Assembly: GCA_030141605.1 (NCBI GenBank)
Contig: JAQGDQ010000428.1
Location: 62,001-126,000, forward strand
Direction: 5' to 3'
DNA length: 64,000 nt
Origin: Tubiluchus corallicola
Taxonomy: Eukaryota > Priapulida > Priapulimorpha > Priapulimorphida > Tubiluchidae
Below are positions 11,037 to 23,000 of the stretch, piece after piece. The notes beneath the pieces are model-generated. The model was not told where the DNA came from. It did no database searches and saw only the letters and a program-made list of their open reading frames with translations. How positions within the stretch are numbered: the first letter of the stretch is position 1; the number at the start of each line of letters is the position of its first letter. Both the position numbers and the translations under genes were made by a program.

Positions 11037-14000
11037 GTGAGTGATACCTCATATGTTAACGTGCAACAAAGAATTATATTTAAGAAACTTAAATTGTTAC
11101 TGAAAGTATAAAACAGCTTTTATGCAATTTAGCACTTATTTTGAAAAAATGACGATGTAATGTAAGTAGCACCTGGCCATATAGATGATTCAATTTTTTT
11201 TTCATCAAACTTGTATGTCAGTTTTAGTTTGACAAACTAGTTTGATCGTGTAAGCAGCGAAACTGACAAACAAAGTTTGAATTTGATGATGGTATTGGAC
11301 CGTCTTGAATGCATCAAACAAAAACTGGCAAGGTAATACTTAACAGCCAACAGCGGATCATGCTCATTACGTCATTTTCGCGCAGAGGCCGGGGAATCAT
11401 GGCATTATTAATCCAGCAAGTGGTATAAATACACGACAATCATCGTTGTTGGACGTTGGCAACCTGGAGGGTGGAAGTAGTAGTAATACAAAGAAGATTT
11501 TGATTTTGCTTACGAAAAGAAAATTTTGGTTTTGCTGTACTGCTTTCTACCGATCAACTAAACAAGTTTCAGCAGTACTGTAGGTGTGTTCCACAGGCAT
11601 TGGTTATTTCAATTGAACTTCTTGCAATAAATAGTCAACATTGCAGGTGTGACCTCAACTTAAAAATCTTTGGAAATCAGGCTGTAACAGGCAGAAATTT
11701 GACCAATCTTTAATAGATGCATGTTTTTTATAATCAAGTGACCACATATAACGTAATAAATTTCAAGAATGTCGGTGAGTAAGCTTACTTAGCAGGTGGT
11801 GACAATGATCATAAATGCATTTTATTTGTTTAAACATAATTTTCTTTAATAGATTTGCAAACATCAACGGCTACTACAAAACGCATGTTTGAGGAACCAG
11901 TAGAAAGTGCCCCCACGAGATCTTTAACTGCAGAATCATCGGGTAAGGTATTACATGCATGATGAGTGTTAGGCTTATTATCTTGTGCACCACAGAGTAG
12001 TGTTTACACGGGTAGCAAAAATGAGACTCGTGTACCTGTCGGGTACCCAGGTACTCGATTGTTAAGATTCAGCGGCAGTGAAGAAATTGTAATCATGTAT
12101 ATTTGCAAATAAAAGCAACCACTGGTGCATGTCAACTAACTGCACTGGTATGTTAACAACAAGCATTTAGTTATTATACGCTCTGAGTCATAAAAGTTAG
12201 TGTTTTGCTACACAAGGCATTTGACCGAGTTTTTATCTGCCAGACCCAGTCTTGATTACTTAACTGCATGCTTTATTGATAAATCAGCTACATCAGCCTG
12301 CATAGTACTGCACTCAGCTTTCTTAATACAGTGTAGGTATTAAAGGAATAAAATAATCTATGTTGTTCTTTTTATATGCTGTTAAACTTAACAATCCGTT
12401 TATTCGTATCTTTGTTAGTGGTTTGAAATAGGTCGTTAAAGGTTAATAAATGGTTTTGATAATTAACCTCTTGGTAAAGAAATCATTATTTGTCTTTTTG
12501 TAAGTCGCCCATATGGCAAAAATGGTTTGGTCTGCCATCATCCTGCTGACCATTAGCCTCTCATGCTGTCAAAGTTAATAGTCTGCTAGTAGATACCTAC
12601 TGTAGAAGTGCACAGCAAAAAGTGCACTAAATATCAAATTCCTTAACAATGGACATCATATCAACTAACATCTGCACTTTTATTGTTGGAACCGGTTAGA
12701 AATATTAGACTCGGGTAATAAGCAATGAGGGTAATTATTGGGGTACCTGACCGAAACGCTAAGGGAGGCATAAATAAATGTGACATTTGACCCTGTGTCG
12801 AAAAAACGTGTTTGTATTGCAGATTTTTCATCTCTCCCCCACCCCACACACACACATATGTGTATAATAGTAGAGCCAATGCAATTCATTCAAAAGTGCT
12901 ATGTTCAAGCTGGTCAGGAAGAAATCATAAAAATACTTATGAGCAAATGAAGTATCGTGTAAATGTCCAACAAGTACTTACCCCATCTGGAAATTATTGG
13001 CAATTTTTGTTCATTCTACGAGCAGTGAACTTGACAATTCTATTCTTCAGTTTTAAATTATCTTCCTCTCTTCTTGAGCATAATAAAGTCTGGATAGTGA
13101 AGACCTTCGTGTCTGTACATCTTTTCTAACATTAACATTCTGCAATCAATGCATCGTATACAATAGAAGTCATTAGCAGAATTATCATGAAAAAGGCAAG
13201 GTCACTTAAGCTCCTCGGCATTCTGGTCACCAAGTTTACAAATGCATTTCTGATTAGCAATGCACCTTGTGTCAATATAAGATCATTTCAGGTGCTATAG
13301 TAAAAATGTTGAAAATATTAAGATTAATACTGTAACCTTTATGACTGTACCCAATATATATGCAGGTTGATAAAGTATGGTGCTACTGTTGGCATGGTGG
13401 TAATTCATTTTCAATCTGATGTTATGATGACATGTGGTGTGTGAAAATTATGCTTTCATTTTAATGAGAAGGAAATTAAATTCAAAATTATTAGCAGTAA
13501 AATTTGTAAAGCAGTAAACACTTGTTGGTTTTCATAAATTATGATTAAACTACACGTTATTAAATTATTATTTTACAAGGGTTGACTGGAAAAGACGATG
13601 GAGAGTTGGGAAATCACCCGCAGGCTGTACAGCCTGTAGCAGGGAAATGTCTATCTAATGTGGTCACTTCCTTATCTGCCTGGAAGCGAGGTGGTACACA
13701 GAGCAGAATCCAGAAGACTGCTGATTGCGAAGTTTGCAAGCCATGGTAATTAAATAAAATTTTTGCACCACCAACATTTAGCAAACTGCTTTATGTATTT
13801 TTGATTCAGTTTTGCCAGATTCTCCGCAAGACATTGAGAGTCAAACCACAAATTACACTATTTATTTCCCTTATAGATGAATGTTGGAATTTAGTTTTAC
13901 ACTCGCTACTTTTTTTATTTTTTGATTTTAATAAAAGAGCAGAAGAGCAATTTACGTGTTCATGTACAAAATTGTTCTAAATACAAATTCTCTTCTGCAT

Positions 14001-17000
14001 ATTTAATTGTTTGAAGATTAGTGTTGTTTATATTATTGTACCTGTTTACGAGATTCTTTATTTTTGTAGTGAGAATGTTCATGTGAAAGATGATAATAAT
14101 GTTGATCCTAATCATGCAGCATCCGATTTGGAATCTGATGATCAGTCGAAAAGTGCANNNNNNNNNNNNNNNNNAGCTGAAAATAATGATACAGTTACTG
14201 TACCTGTGGGTTTATCAGGTTCGACTGGACGTGTACGAAGGAGCGCGACAAGAAAGAAATCTTCAGAGTAAAAATAATAAGTTTGTTCTTATTTGGCTGT
14301 ATTATATGTAAGATCTATGCTTTCCAGGTTGCAATGTAATTGATCTACTAATTATTGAAAACATTAATTAGCTTTTGCTAACAAGGCATGATGTCATCTT
14401 TAACCTTCGATCTTAGATCTGGGGGCAAAAAAATTGAAGCCTATTCATTATGTGAGTAGCATTATTTTGGGGCTGTTATTTCCCGTGCTTATAAGCTTCG
14501 GCAACTGCTGTGGGTGCTAATTTGTACTGTATGTATCAGTAACTTTAATTGCATTGCTGATTAAAAGACTGTGGGCAGTTAATTGTAATAAAATCTTGGT
14601 GCCTTGACTACAAGTGACATAATAGCTGTAATGATAACTGACATTGTATAGATTTGCTCTCTGCATTATCAAGACATTAAACCTAATAATCTTCAAACTG
14701 AAGGAAGGCATCAGTATTTAGATTCAGACATGTTATAATTAGAATCCCTATGTGTTTATTGTGTTAGTTACAGTTTAATGTACGTGCCATCATTTTATCA
14801 TAAAGTAAAACTTTGCAGTCTTCTTGTTACCTGTGATGAGTGTTTTTGAAGTCACCTGTTCAGGCTCTGCCTAAGGTTAGCGTGGATGTAAAATGCAAAA
14901 TAAACAAGCATGTAATACTTCTACTGTTACTGATTTGGTCAGGGCAGTGATGCTTGTTTATAATTATCTTGTCTAGTATTTTGCTTATCCATATTTTTTA
15001 CAGGCCTACTGAAACTATTATTGCCTCCAGTTCTATTCCTTCTGTTGAGGGTAGTGAAGCATCAGTGGATTTGAAGGTAAGTAAGCAGTTGTGAAGCTTT
15101 TTTTTTGAAATAAAGCATAAATCATTAGCCTGAAACTGAAATTGCACACGGCTGTACTATATGCATAGTTGCTAATACAGTGAAGTGTACACTCTGATAC
15201 GGAGATTTAACTCCAAACTATCTGTCGTTTTGGTTTTTCCAGTTGATTGTATGGCAAAAGAGTGTTTTTATATAAATATTTAATTCTTATTTTGAACTTC
15301 ACTGACTAAAATAAGTCACTTGTAAATGACAAGAAAAGGGCTACCTGAGGTAAAAATTATATTACTTTCTCTATTTTCAAGCATATGTCATACTCACGTT
15401 AAAGGGAATTTTTGTTTGTTTTCCTTTAATCTCCCGCAATACTGTTCTGTTTGCGCCATTACATGACGTCACCTACACAAACGTAAATCAGAGGAAGAAA
15501 AGACAATGTTAAATTATGTCCCAAAAATCTTTCCATGCAAATCTATATTACTTAGCATTTCGCTTACCTGCTGGAAAGATCGTTCGTGTCAATTGGTAAA
15601 ATGCCGCTTGGTTCATCCTACAGGGTGCACCACTCACTAACCAAAAAATGTATTTATTATCTTATTGAGAAGATATAGTAATTTAAAATTTTACTCAGTT
15701 AGCAACATGTATGCTATGAATGCTCTGATTATTTTTTCAAACTTTACTCAGTGTTATCTAAACTTGTTTCAAATGGTCTATCATCAAAATGGCTGCATCT
15801 AACAGTCATTGCGGGAGTTTAAATTTACAAATTTTATATAGCGTTACTGCCAAGCAAACCACCCACACAAAAAAGCAGTAAGTAAGAGGTATAAAATTTC
15901 AAGACTAATTTTTTTAAGCTTTTTGTAAGTGGAAGGTTTTCTTGTGCTTTAAGCAAGAGGTTATGAAGTGTTGTGAGAGACTTAAAAGTAGATAAATTTG
16001 AAATTGGTTTTAGTTGGCTTGGTGAGATCTTGGACAACACTGTATGCATTTACCAAAATGCATGATTTATTTTCAGATTTCTACAGACGAAGATACAGTT
16101 AAAAAAGACCTTATTATGCCAACTAAAGAGTGTGCCACCAAAACTGAAGAGAACTCTCTAGACAAAAATGCCAGTAAAGCAGCTGTAAGATCAAACGAGG
16201 AAATTGCTAGCAGCACAGCCAGTCCAAGATTAAAGCACACTAAGTTAACCAAGGACAACAAAATGCCTGCTATTATTTCTAACCAAGATACCAATGCAGA
16301 TAAACTGGGCCACGTGAGAAGTCACCAAAAAGAAGCGCAAGATGTCGTAAATGGTACCTTAGTCTCAAAATCTACGCCACAGAAGGCGAAAAAAGGAAAG
16401 CGTACACTTGGAGATAGTCAGTATTCTAGGCAAGCCTTATCAGTTGAAAAACATGTGCAAAAACTCAGGTCTTGTTCTGTTGACCGCAAGTCTGGTAGGG
16501 TGCTTTTTGATGCTTCACAAGCAAAGTCTACAGATAAAGTCAGAAAAGTAAGGCACAGGTCACTGTCTGCTGACCGTCATCCGCAAGTTCAACTGTCTGA
16601 TCAAAAAAGCAAGTGCGCATACGATGCGGGTAGAAGTAGAGCCCGGACAAGGTCTCACGATGCTTGCAATAAACAACAGCTGATGTCAGTGATGCAGCTG
16701 CGCAGTCGATCACTCAACAGAACAAAACCAGAAACTAGCTGCAAGGAGTCTTCCCAAGGTTCAATACAAAGGTATTATTGTTTGGAGATTAAACAGTTGT
16801 AGAAGCAGTATGCTCACTGAATTCAATTTTTGCTGATTTTCGGTCTGACATTTAACCTGGTTGTACAAAAACTCTGCCATAAATTGTAATTTAACCGACA
16901 TAACAGATCTTTTTTGCACACTGTAGAGATCATCTAATCTACTGACTCATTGACTTTCTTGTCCCAAGTTATATTATTTACAGTCACTGCCACGCTGATG

Positions 17001-20000
17001 TATTGTTGACACAGCTTGGTGTTGCCCAGGTACTAAGTATTCCATTGATATTGACCTAGTCAAAGCAGGAGATTCCGGAAGTTTTATGGGAAAAAATACT
17101 TTAGAACTGAAAAGTTACTGGGAAATATTAATAAAAATAAATATAAACGGATAAAATTCTTAAATTTAACATTTTTGGTACACGTGTGTTAGACTGTTGT
17201 CATTTTTACATATGCGTAAATTAAGCACGTATTGCATGCGCAATTTTTCATCCACTATCTCAGCAAACTTATAATTGCCTGTAGTATCAAATCATGCACA
17301 TTTTCTAGTTTTTCTCAATTTCATATTTATGTCTGATAATTTATTTTTTAGAAAACGCAAGTCTGATGCTGAAAAAATCGCACCAATTAAACCGAAAGTA
17401 TGTAAAATAGACAGTGGAGTTGATGAATCACACAAGTAAGTCTTTGCTAATACCTAATAAATTACAAAATCATAGCACAAATATTTATCTACCTTTAATC
17501 GTTACTAGATACTTGTGGCATTTTCTGCATTTGCTGTTGTTGCAAAAAAAAGCATTTTGTAAAAATTTAAAATTATTTTTGTTAAATTAACTATCTTGAG
17601 CATTTACTTAAAGTGAATTGTCTTTTGGTTTACTGGATATTTTGTTTTTAGTACCAAACTATTTTTTTTCAGTGTTTACGTAAATAAATTGAAAATGTAA
17701 GCTAATTTTAACTTAATAATATGAACTTCCTAACTTTGCTTAAGTGTATGAGTTTAGATATTTGCTGAATTGATTGTTCATTGTTCTCGGTGAGACTTTC
17801 TGAAAATAATCATAATTTGCTCTTCATTTCAACAGAGATAAGTCTGTTTCTGAACACCAGAGAAATTGATAATATTGCTCAGAATATATTATCTGAGTGG
17901 TAGTACACTGCCCTGTCGATTTTTTCTACCACCAATTTTTTTTGTTTTTTTCTTTTTTTAAGTCACTTTAAAACATTTTATTACAGACAACAAAGACAAC
18001 ATGCAACACTTTCCAAACAATTAAAAAGTTCAGAAGAGTTAGGACTGGAAAAAGTGGCTGAATTCAGGCAAGCACTTGCTCGTCACAGGAAGAAGGCAGC
18101 TAAATCCTTAAAGCTGGCAAAGGCTTCAACCAGCTATCATCCTGTGCAGAGCGCAGTGCCGACTACGCAACCCATGCAGTTTGAGTTTGAAACAGATAAA
18201 CGTATAAAAGACTCAGCAGTTCCTGTTGAAGATCATCCAGATGAGGATTTTATTCGTTCGCTGCTGAGTAGAAAGTCATCTGGTGTAAGTTGTAATTTTT
18301 AGATTTTCATGGTTTAATTTAAAATGATTTTTTACAGGCATAGAATCTGAATGCTTTTTTAGAACTTACATGCTGTCTAGTCTAGAAATATAAAGCAGAC
18401 AATAAAATACTTGTTATCAAACTCATGGCGTAGCCAGGTTCTAAAAATAGGGGGAGCAAGGCTCTGCAAGCACACATAGAAAAAGTGCTGTGACACATGA
18501 AGTAATTATATGTCTGTCTATGCCACAACAGACAAGATCAGCATGTCACAAGAATATATTATAATAACCAGATTTGAGGCAATGTGATACTTGGTTCAAT
18601 CAGTCATCCTTGACAACTGCTCATTTCAAAAATACGGAGGCAGTTTGGTCAGATAATAAAGTAATGAATGCAGAAAATTCTTCCAAGGCCTTGCGATTAA
18701 CAACGATAAAAAAGATTTGACTTTTACTTTTATTGCACAAGTGAACTAAAGAGTTAAAAAAATTTTGAAAAGGTTTCTCGGGGGTTTGTTTTTCAAAAAT
18801 ATATTCGGGGGGAGCAACCGCTCGTCTGTTAGCTACGCCATTGATCAAACTGATAATACATGCATTCTTTTTCGTAATCACAAATTGTGTGAATAGAAAA
18901 TTGTAATGTTCAGTTTTTTTGGCTGCCAGGTGATTGTTTATACGTATCTAATTAATTTAACATTTTGGTTATATTTCCTACTCGCTGTTTTCCAGAACAT
19001 TTCAAAATTTGATTGAATGAATATAATACATTTCTAAGTGTATGATAACATAACCTTTTTTGCAGAATGAAAAGCAGCATGTTGGCCCTACGGTGGTGAA
19101 ACCATTCAGATTATCAGAGAACCGAACAAGGAAAGCAAGTGGGGATTCAGAGGCATCTACGAAACAAGAAATCTCTTTCCAACCCACAGCAGAACTGATT
19201 CTTAAATTTGAAAAACAAACCCCTGAGAGATTCCGCACGAAACCCAGAAATGCTCCTCCTGAGCGTAAGAAAGACAACTAATTTTTTTTAGCTCTTTTTC
19301 GTTACTCAGATCTCCTACAATATTAGGCGTGCTGAAGTTTATCTTTTATTTGCTACTTATGATTATAGATTTATGCCTAAGCATATATAGAAATAGAAAT
19401 GGACAACTCTTAAGTAAAGTAAGTAAGAAATCGATGTAGAAGTTTCTGAAAATTTCTTCACGGTTCAGTGGGATGGCTTATCGATGGCTGTAGTTCATGA
19501 TACTGAATTGGTGGTAGCTGTGTCGTATCGAATTGATATTTGTCGATAATTAAAATAGCTGGCATTTTCAATAAGTCAGTGTTTGCAGACAGACAATAAC
19601 TTAATCTTTAAAAACTCCACTAGTGATAACTACAATATTTAAACTTTTAAACAATTTGTTGTTCTTAACATCATGCAGATATCAAATGTTTAGCTTTTTA
19701 AAGTTTTCTAAAGCTTCCTAGTGTTATGTAGTAATTAGATTTCATTCCTGTTAATCGTATTTGAATTTTTTGCGAATTTTTTTCTTTTTCATTTTACACA
19801 AATGCAGGTCTGTATTCTGATAAATTCTGTGTTTAGCAGTTTAGGACATTTCCTACATGTGGCTTCTTTGTTATTTTCTGTTTTGTTTTGTACTTACAAT
19901 GGGCACAAAAGTGCCCACCAGTTTATTTTGAGATGAACACATGTTTCATAAATTTTTCTAATCATTTATTTAATGACAGCTAGAGTCTTATGCGCAATAT

Positions 20001-23000
20001 TTAGTATTAATTTAATGGAAATAATCTGATCACTTAATTTAGTACCGCAGTTTGCATCAAAGCCTAAACTGACGTGTGCAAAGACTCCAAACTTGCAATC
20101 TAAAACAAGAGCGAGGCCCATTGCCATTCTGTCTCAGTCTGAGTTAGAACAGAAAGAAATGGAAGAAATTCGTATGTAAGTGTCAATGTTTTTATGCGTT
20201 ACTAATACTTTACTAAACTATAATATCTTCTGTATGAAATAAATTTTTAGGGATTCTCTCAGTGGTTGGTATTCCAATTAGATTCAGTAACTTTTTTTAT
20301 AATTGTTTTCCACTATCTGCATATTTTGCATTGCTGGAAGTCTACTGTTTAGATTAAAAAAATTATTATGATTTTTTTGGCATGTTTCATTTCACCTATG
20401 ATTTTGTATTAATTACGAACATGCAAATGTTTTTGCATTAGCGTATTAAAAATTCACATTCACGGAATTATCAGAGTGATTTACATTAACCGCTGTAATA
20501 ACGGCTTTGTGAAGTATAATCCAAATCACCTGAGCACTAAACATTTAATTTGTTTTTTTTCATTATATGTTAAGGCACCAATTCAAAGCCGCAAGCTTGA
20601 ATCCCAAGATACTTACCAATCCTGGGCTTGGTGTGAAGAGGATTCCAGCCAAACCTGCTACGATAGCTCGCTCTCCTGATTTAGAGATAGAAAAAAGAAT
20701 TCATGCAAGAGAACATAAACAGGATCAAGAAGAAAAATATGAATTCAAGGCAAAAAAACTATCAGAGGCCATTCTAAAAGGACCGGTCGTATGTAGTTGA
20801 CTTCCTTTTTTCTGTTTTTTGCACAGTGTGACTGGTGTCTTACCTCAGTATATAGCTGCTATTATTGAAAATTAGTTTTTCTTGAAAAAGTGGATCAAAT
20901 TTTGCAGAATGATAAATTGCACTTAGTCCTAATGAGAACTGCATGTCAGATTGTCTGCACCAGTTTCGATCTCGCCGAGATCGTGGCTTTTTTGAGCATT
21001 TCGATTTCAGTAATCAGTCTTATCGAGAGTCGAGACAGCTGTGGTTCAGATAACGCTTATAAGCAGTTTTAATGCTAAACACTTTCTGCTATAATCAGAG
21101 TCTATAAGAAGTAATTTAAAGTAGTTTGAAAATGTTAGACACGGGAAAATCCTGGAAAACCTTGAAAATACAGGCTATCCTGGAAAGTCGGGGAAGATGA
21201 TGAAAATGGGGCGAAAAGTTAGGGAAATTGGAAAAGGTTGCAAAAATAATCACCGTGAACCGATATTTTTCCAAACATATTTTTCGACGATTCATGTTCA
21301 AATAAAATTTTGCTATGACAGGTTCCCAGTTATGATTTCTGTTCCAAAAACGATTGCCCGACGCATTATATATCAGTATATGTATGAATGTCTATACACA
21401 AAAGTGTTTGAATATGTATACTTGTAATGCAATTTCTGCTTATTCTGGTTATGCAAAGTCAATATTTGGTCAGGAAAAGGTCATTGAAAATTCAGGGAAA
21501 TTTATTTAAAAATGCTATGGGACCCTGTGTTTGGAATGTCAGTGCACAGTTTCTTAATTTTCAAGCTTTTCTACTCCCTTATATTTAATTGAAGGAAGAC
21601 TGGATGATTGTTTAGACTCAATCTCATTTTAATTTACTCTCCAAAATATACGTTTTCTTGCCAATAAAAGTTATTCATTCTTCTTTATAGTTGAATAATT
21701 AGCTTAGGAAGTTAATTAACAGCAACCGAACACAGCTATTGCTTACGTCAGAAACTAACCACGGTTTGTGCAAAGGCAGGCGTCTTCCCTTGCGCGTCAA
21801 GCACATTTGCATAGATGTTACAGTACTGTTTAAACGCATGATGTCACGAAAATGGGCTTTACATCATATGACGTCAAAAACTAACACTGCAGTTCATGAT
21901 CATGGTTGTCATGGTACCGCCTTCTATTTGTCGGCCACGCAAATGTGACAAAATGGCGCCGCTGCCAATCTTAGTAGATTCACTGAGCCGCGCGTAACTT
22001 TGAAAGTTTAACGAAATTAATGTATCCGAGGTGATTATTATTTAATGTAAGCTTTGATCTAAAAAACTTGTAGTTTTCAATATTTTAGAGCATTCTTTAT
22101 TCTGAGCTCGTGTTTACAAAATCTTCCGGTTTTCCTTTAATATAACATAAAACTGATGAAGCGATGACGTTAAGATAACTGATCTAAAATCAGAAGCCTA
22201 CGTCTGGAACACTTATATAGAGAATTTAGAGATCAACAAACCAGCAGTGAAGCTGAAGCCTGAATGAGCAAGTGCTCAGTTCCAACAAAATTTAACGTTA
22301 AAATGCCAGAAGAGCTCATCAATGTTTGTGCTTTTTAAGATGATACTGCACGTACATGTTACCAAACAACTCCCAAAACTTACAAATTTTTAATCATCCC
22401 ATCACTGTACATACTTGTACCAGTAACTAGTATATCATCTACCAATAAAACTGGCGAACTAAGCAATTAATTTTGTCTAAATGTTACAGGTTTTCTATAC
22501 AACAAATGTTTTATTAAACCTCTCACTGCCCACTGTAATACTGTTATAATGTATGCAGGACTTCCTGCTCTGCTATTTTTAGATCAATTTGGCAAATCAT
22601 TCTGGTTGTTTATCAGCTATTTATCAATTTAGATCTGAGCAGGGTCTTGATCTCGTAATTTTAAATGGGCCGAGAAACTGCAAATACTGTAACATCAGGC
22701 TCTTTCTAGAATTTACATCGTCTTTTTAAAATGGCTCAGCAAATTTTTGCAAACTTCACTTTATTTTATATGTATCTAAATATTTTTTAGGGTATTCCAA
22801 AAGTAGAGCCTCAGAGGTTAACTCAACCAGAATCACCTGCATTTAATCTGAGGAAGCGAGTTCGAATTGTGTCGCCTCCACCAGTAAAAAAGGTAAGTCT
22901 CCTTGCATTACCAGGAGAATTGTTTTAATTAGTCCATTAAGAAAAGTGGTGGTTGTGTGTGTGTATGTTTTTTTCAAAGTAAACATGATAAAGATTCAAC

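Noticed and set aside
21197-21427. Open frame whose translation nearly repeats at 29013-29204 (M-M-K-M-G-R-K-V-R-E-I...)
   Set aside because: Both lie inside copies of the same MITE; the shared peptide follows from DNA similarity, and no protein family or start context supports a gene.
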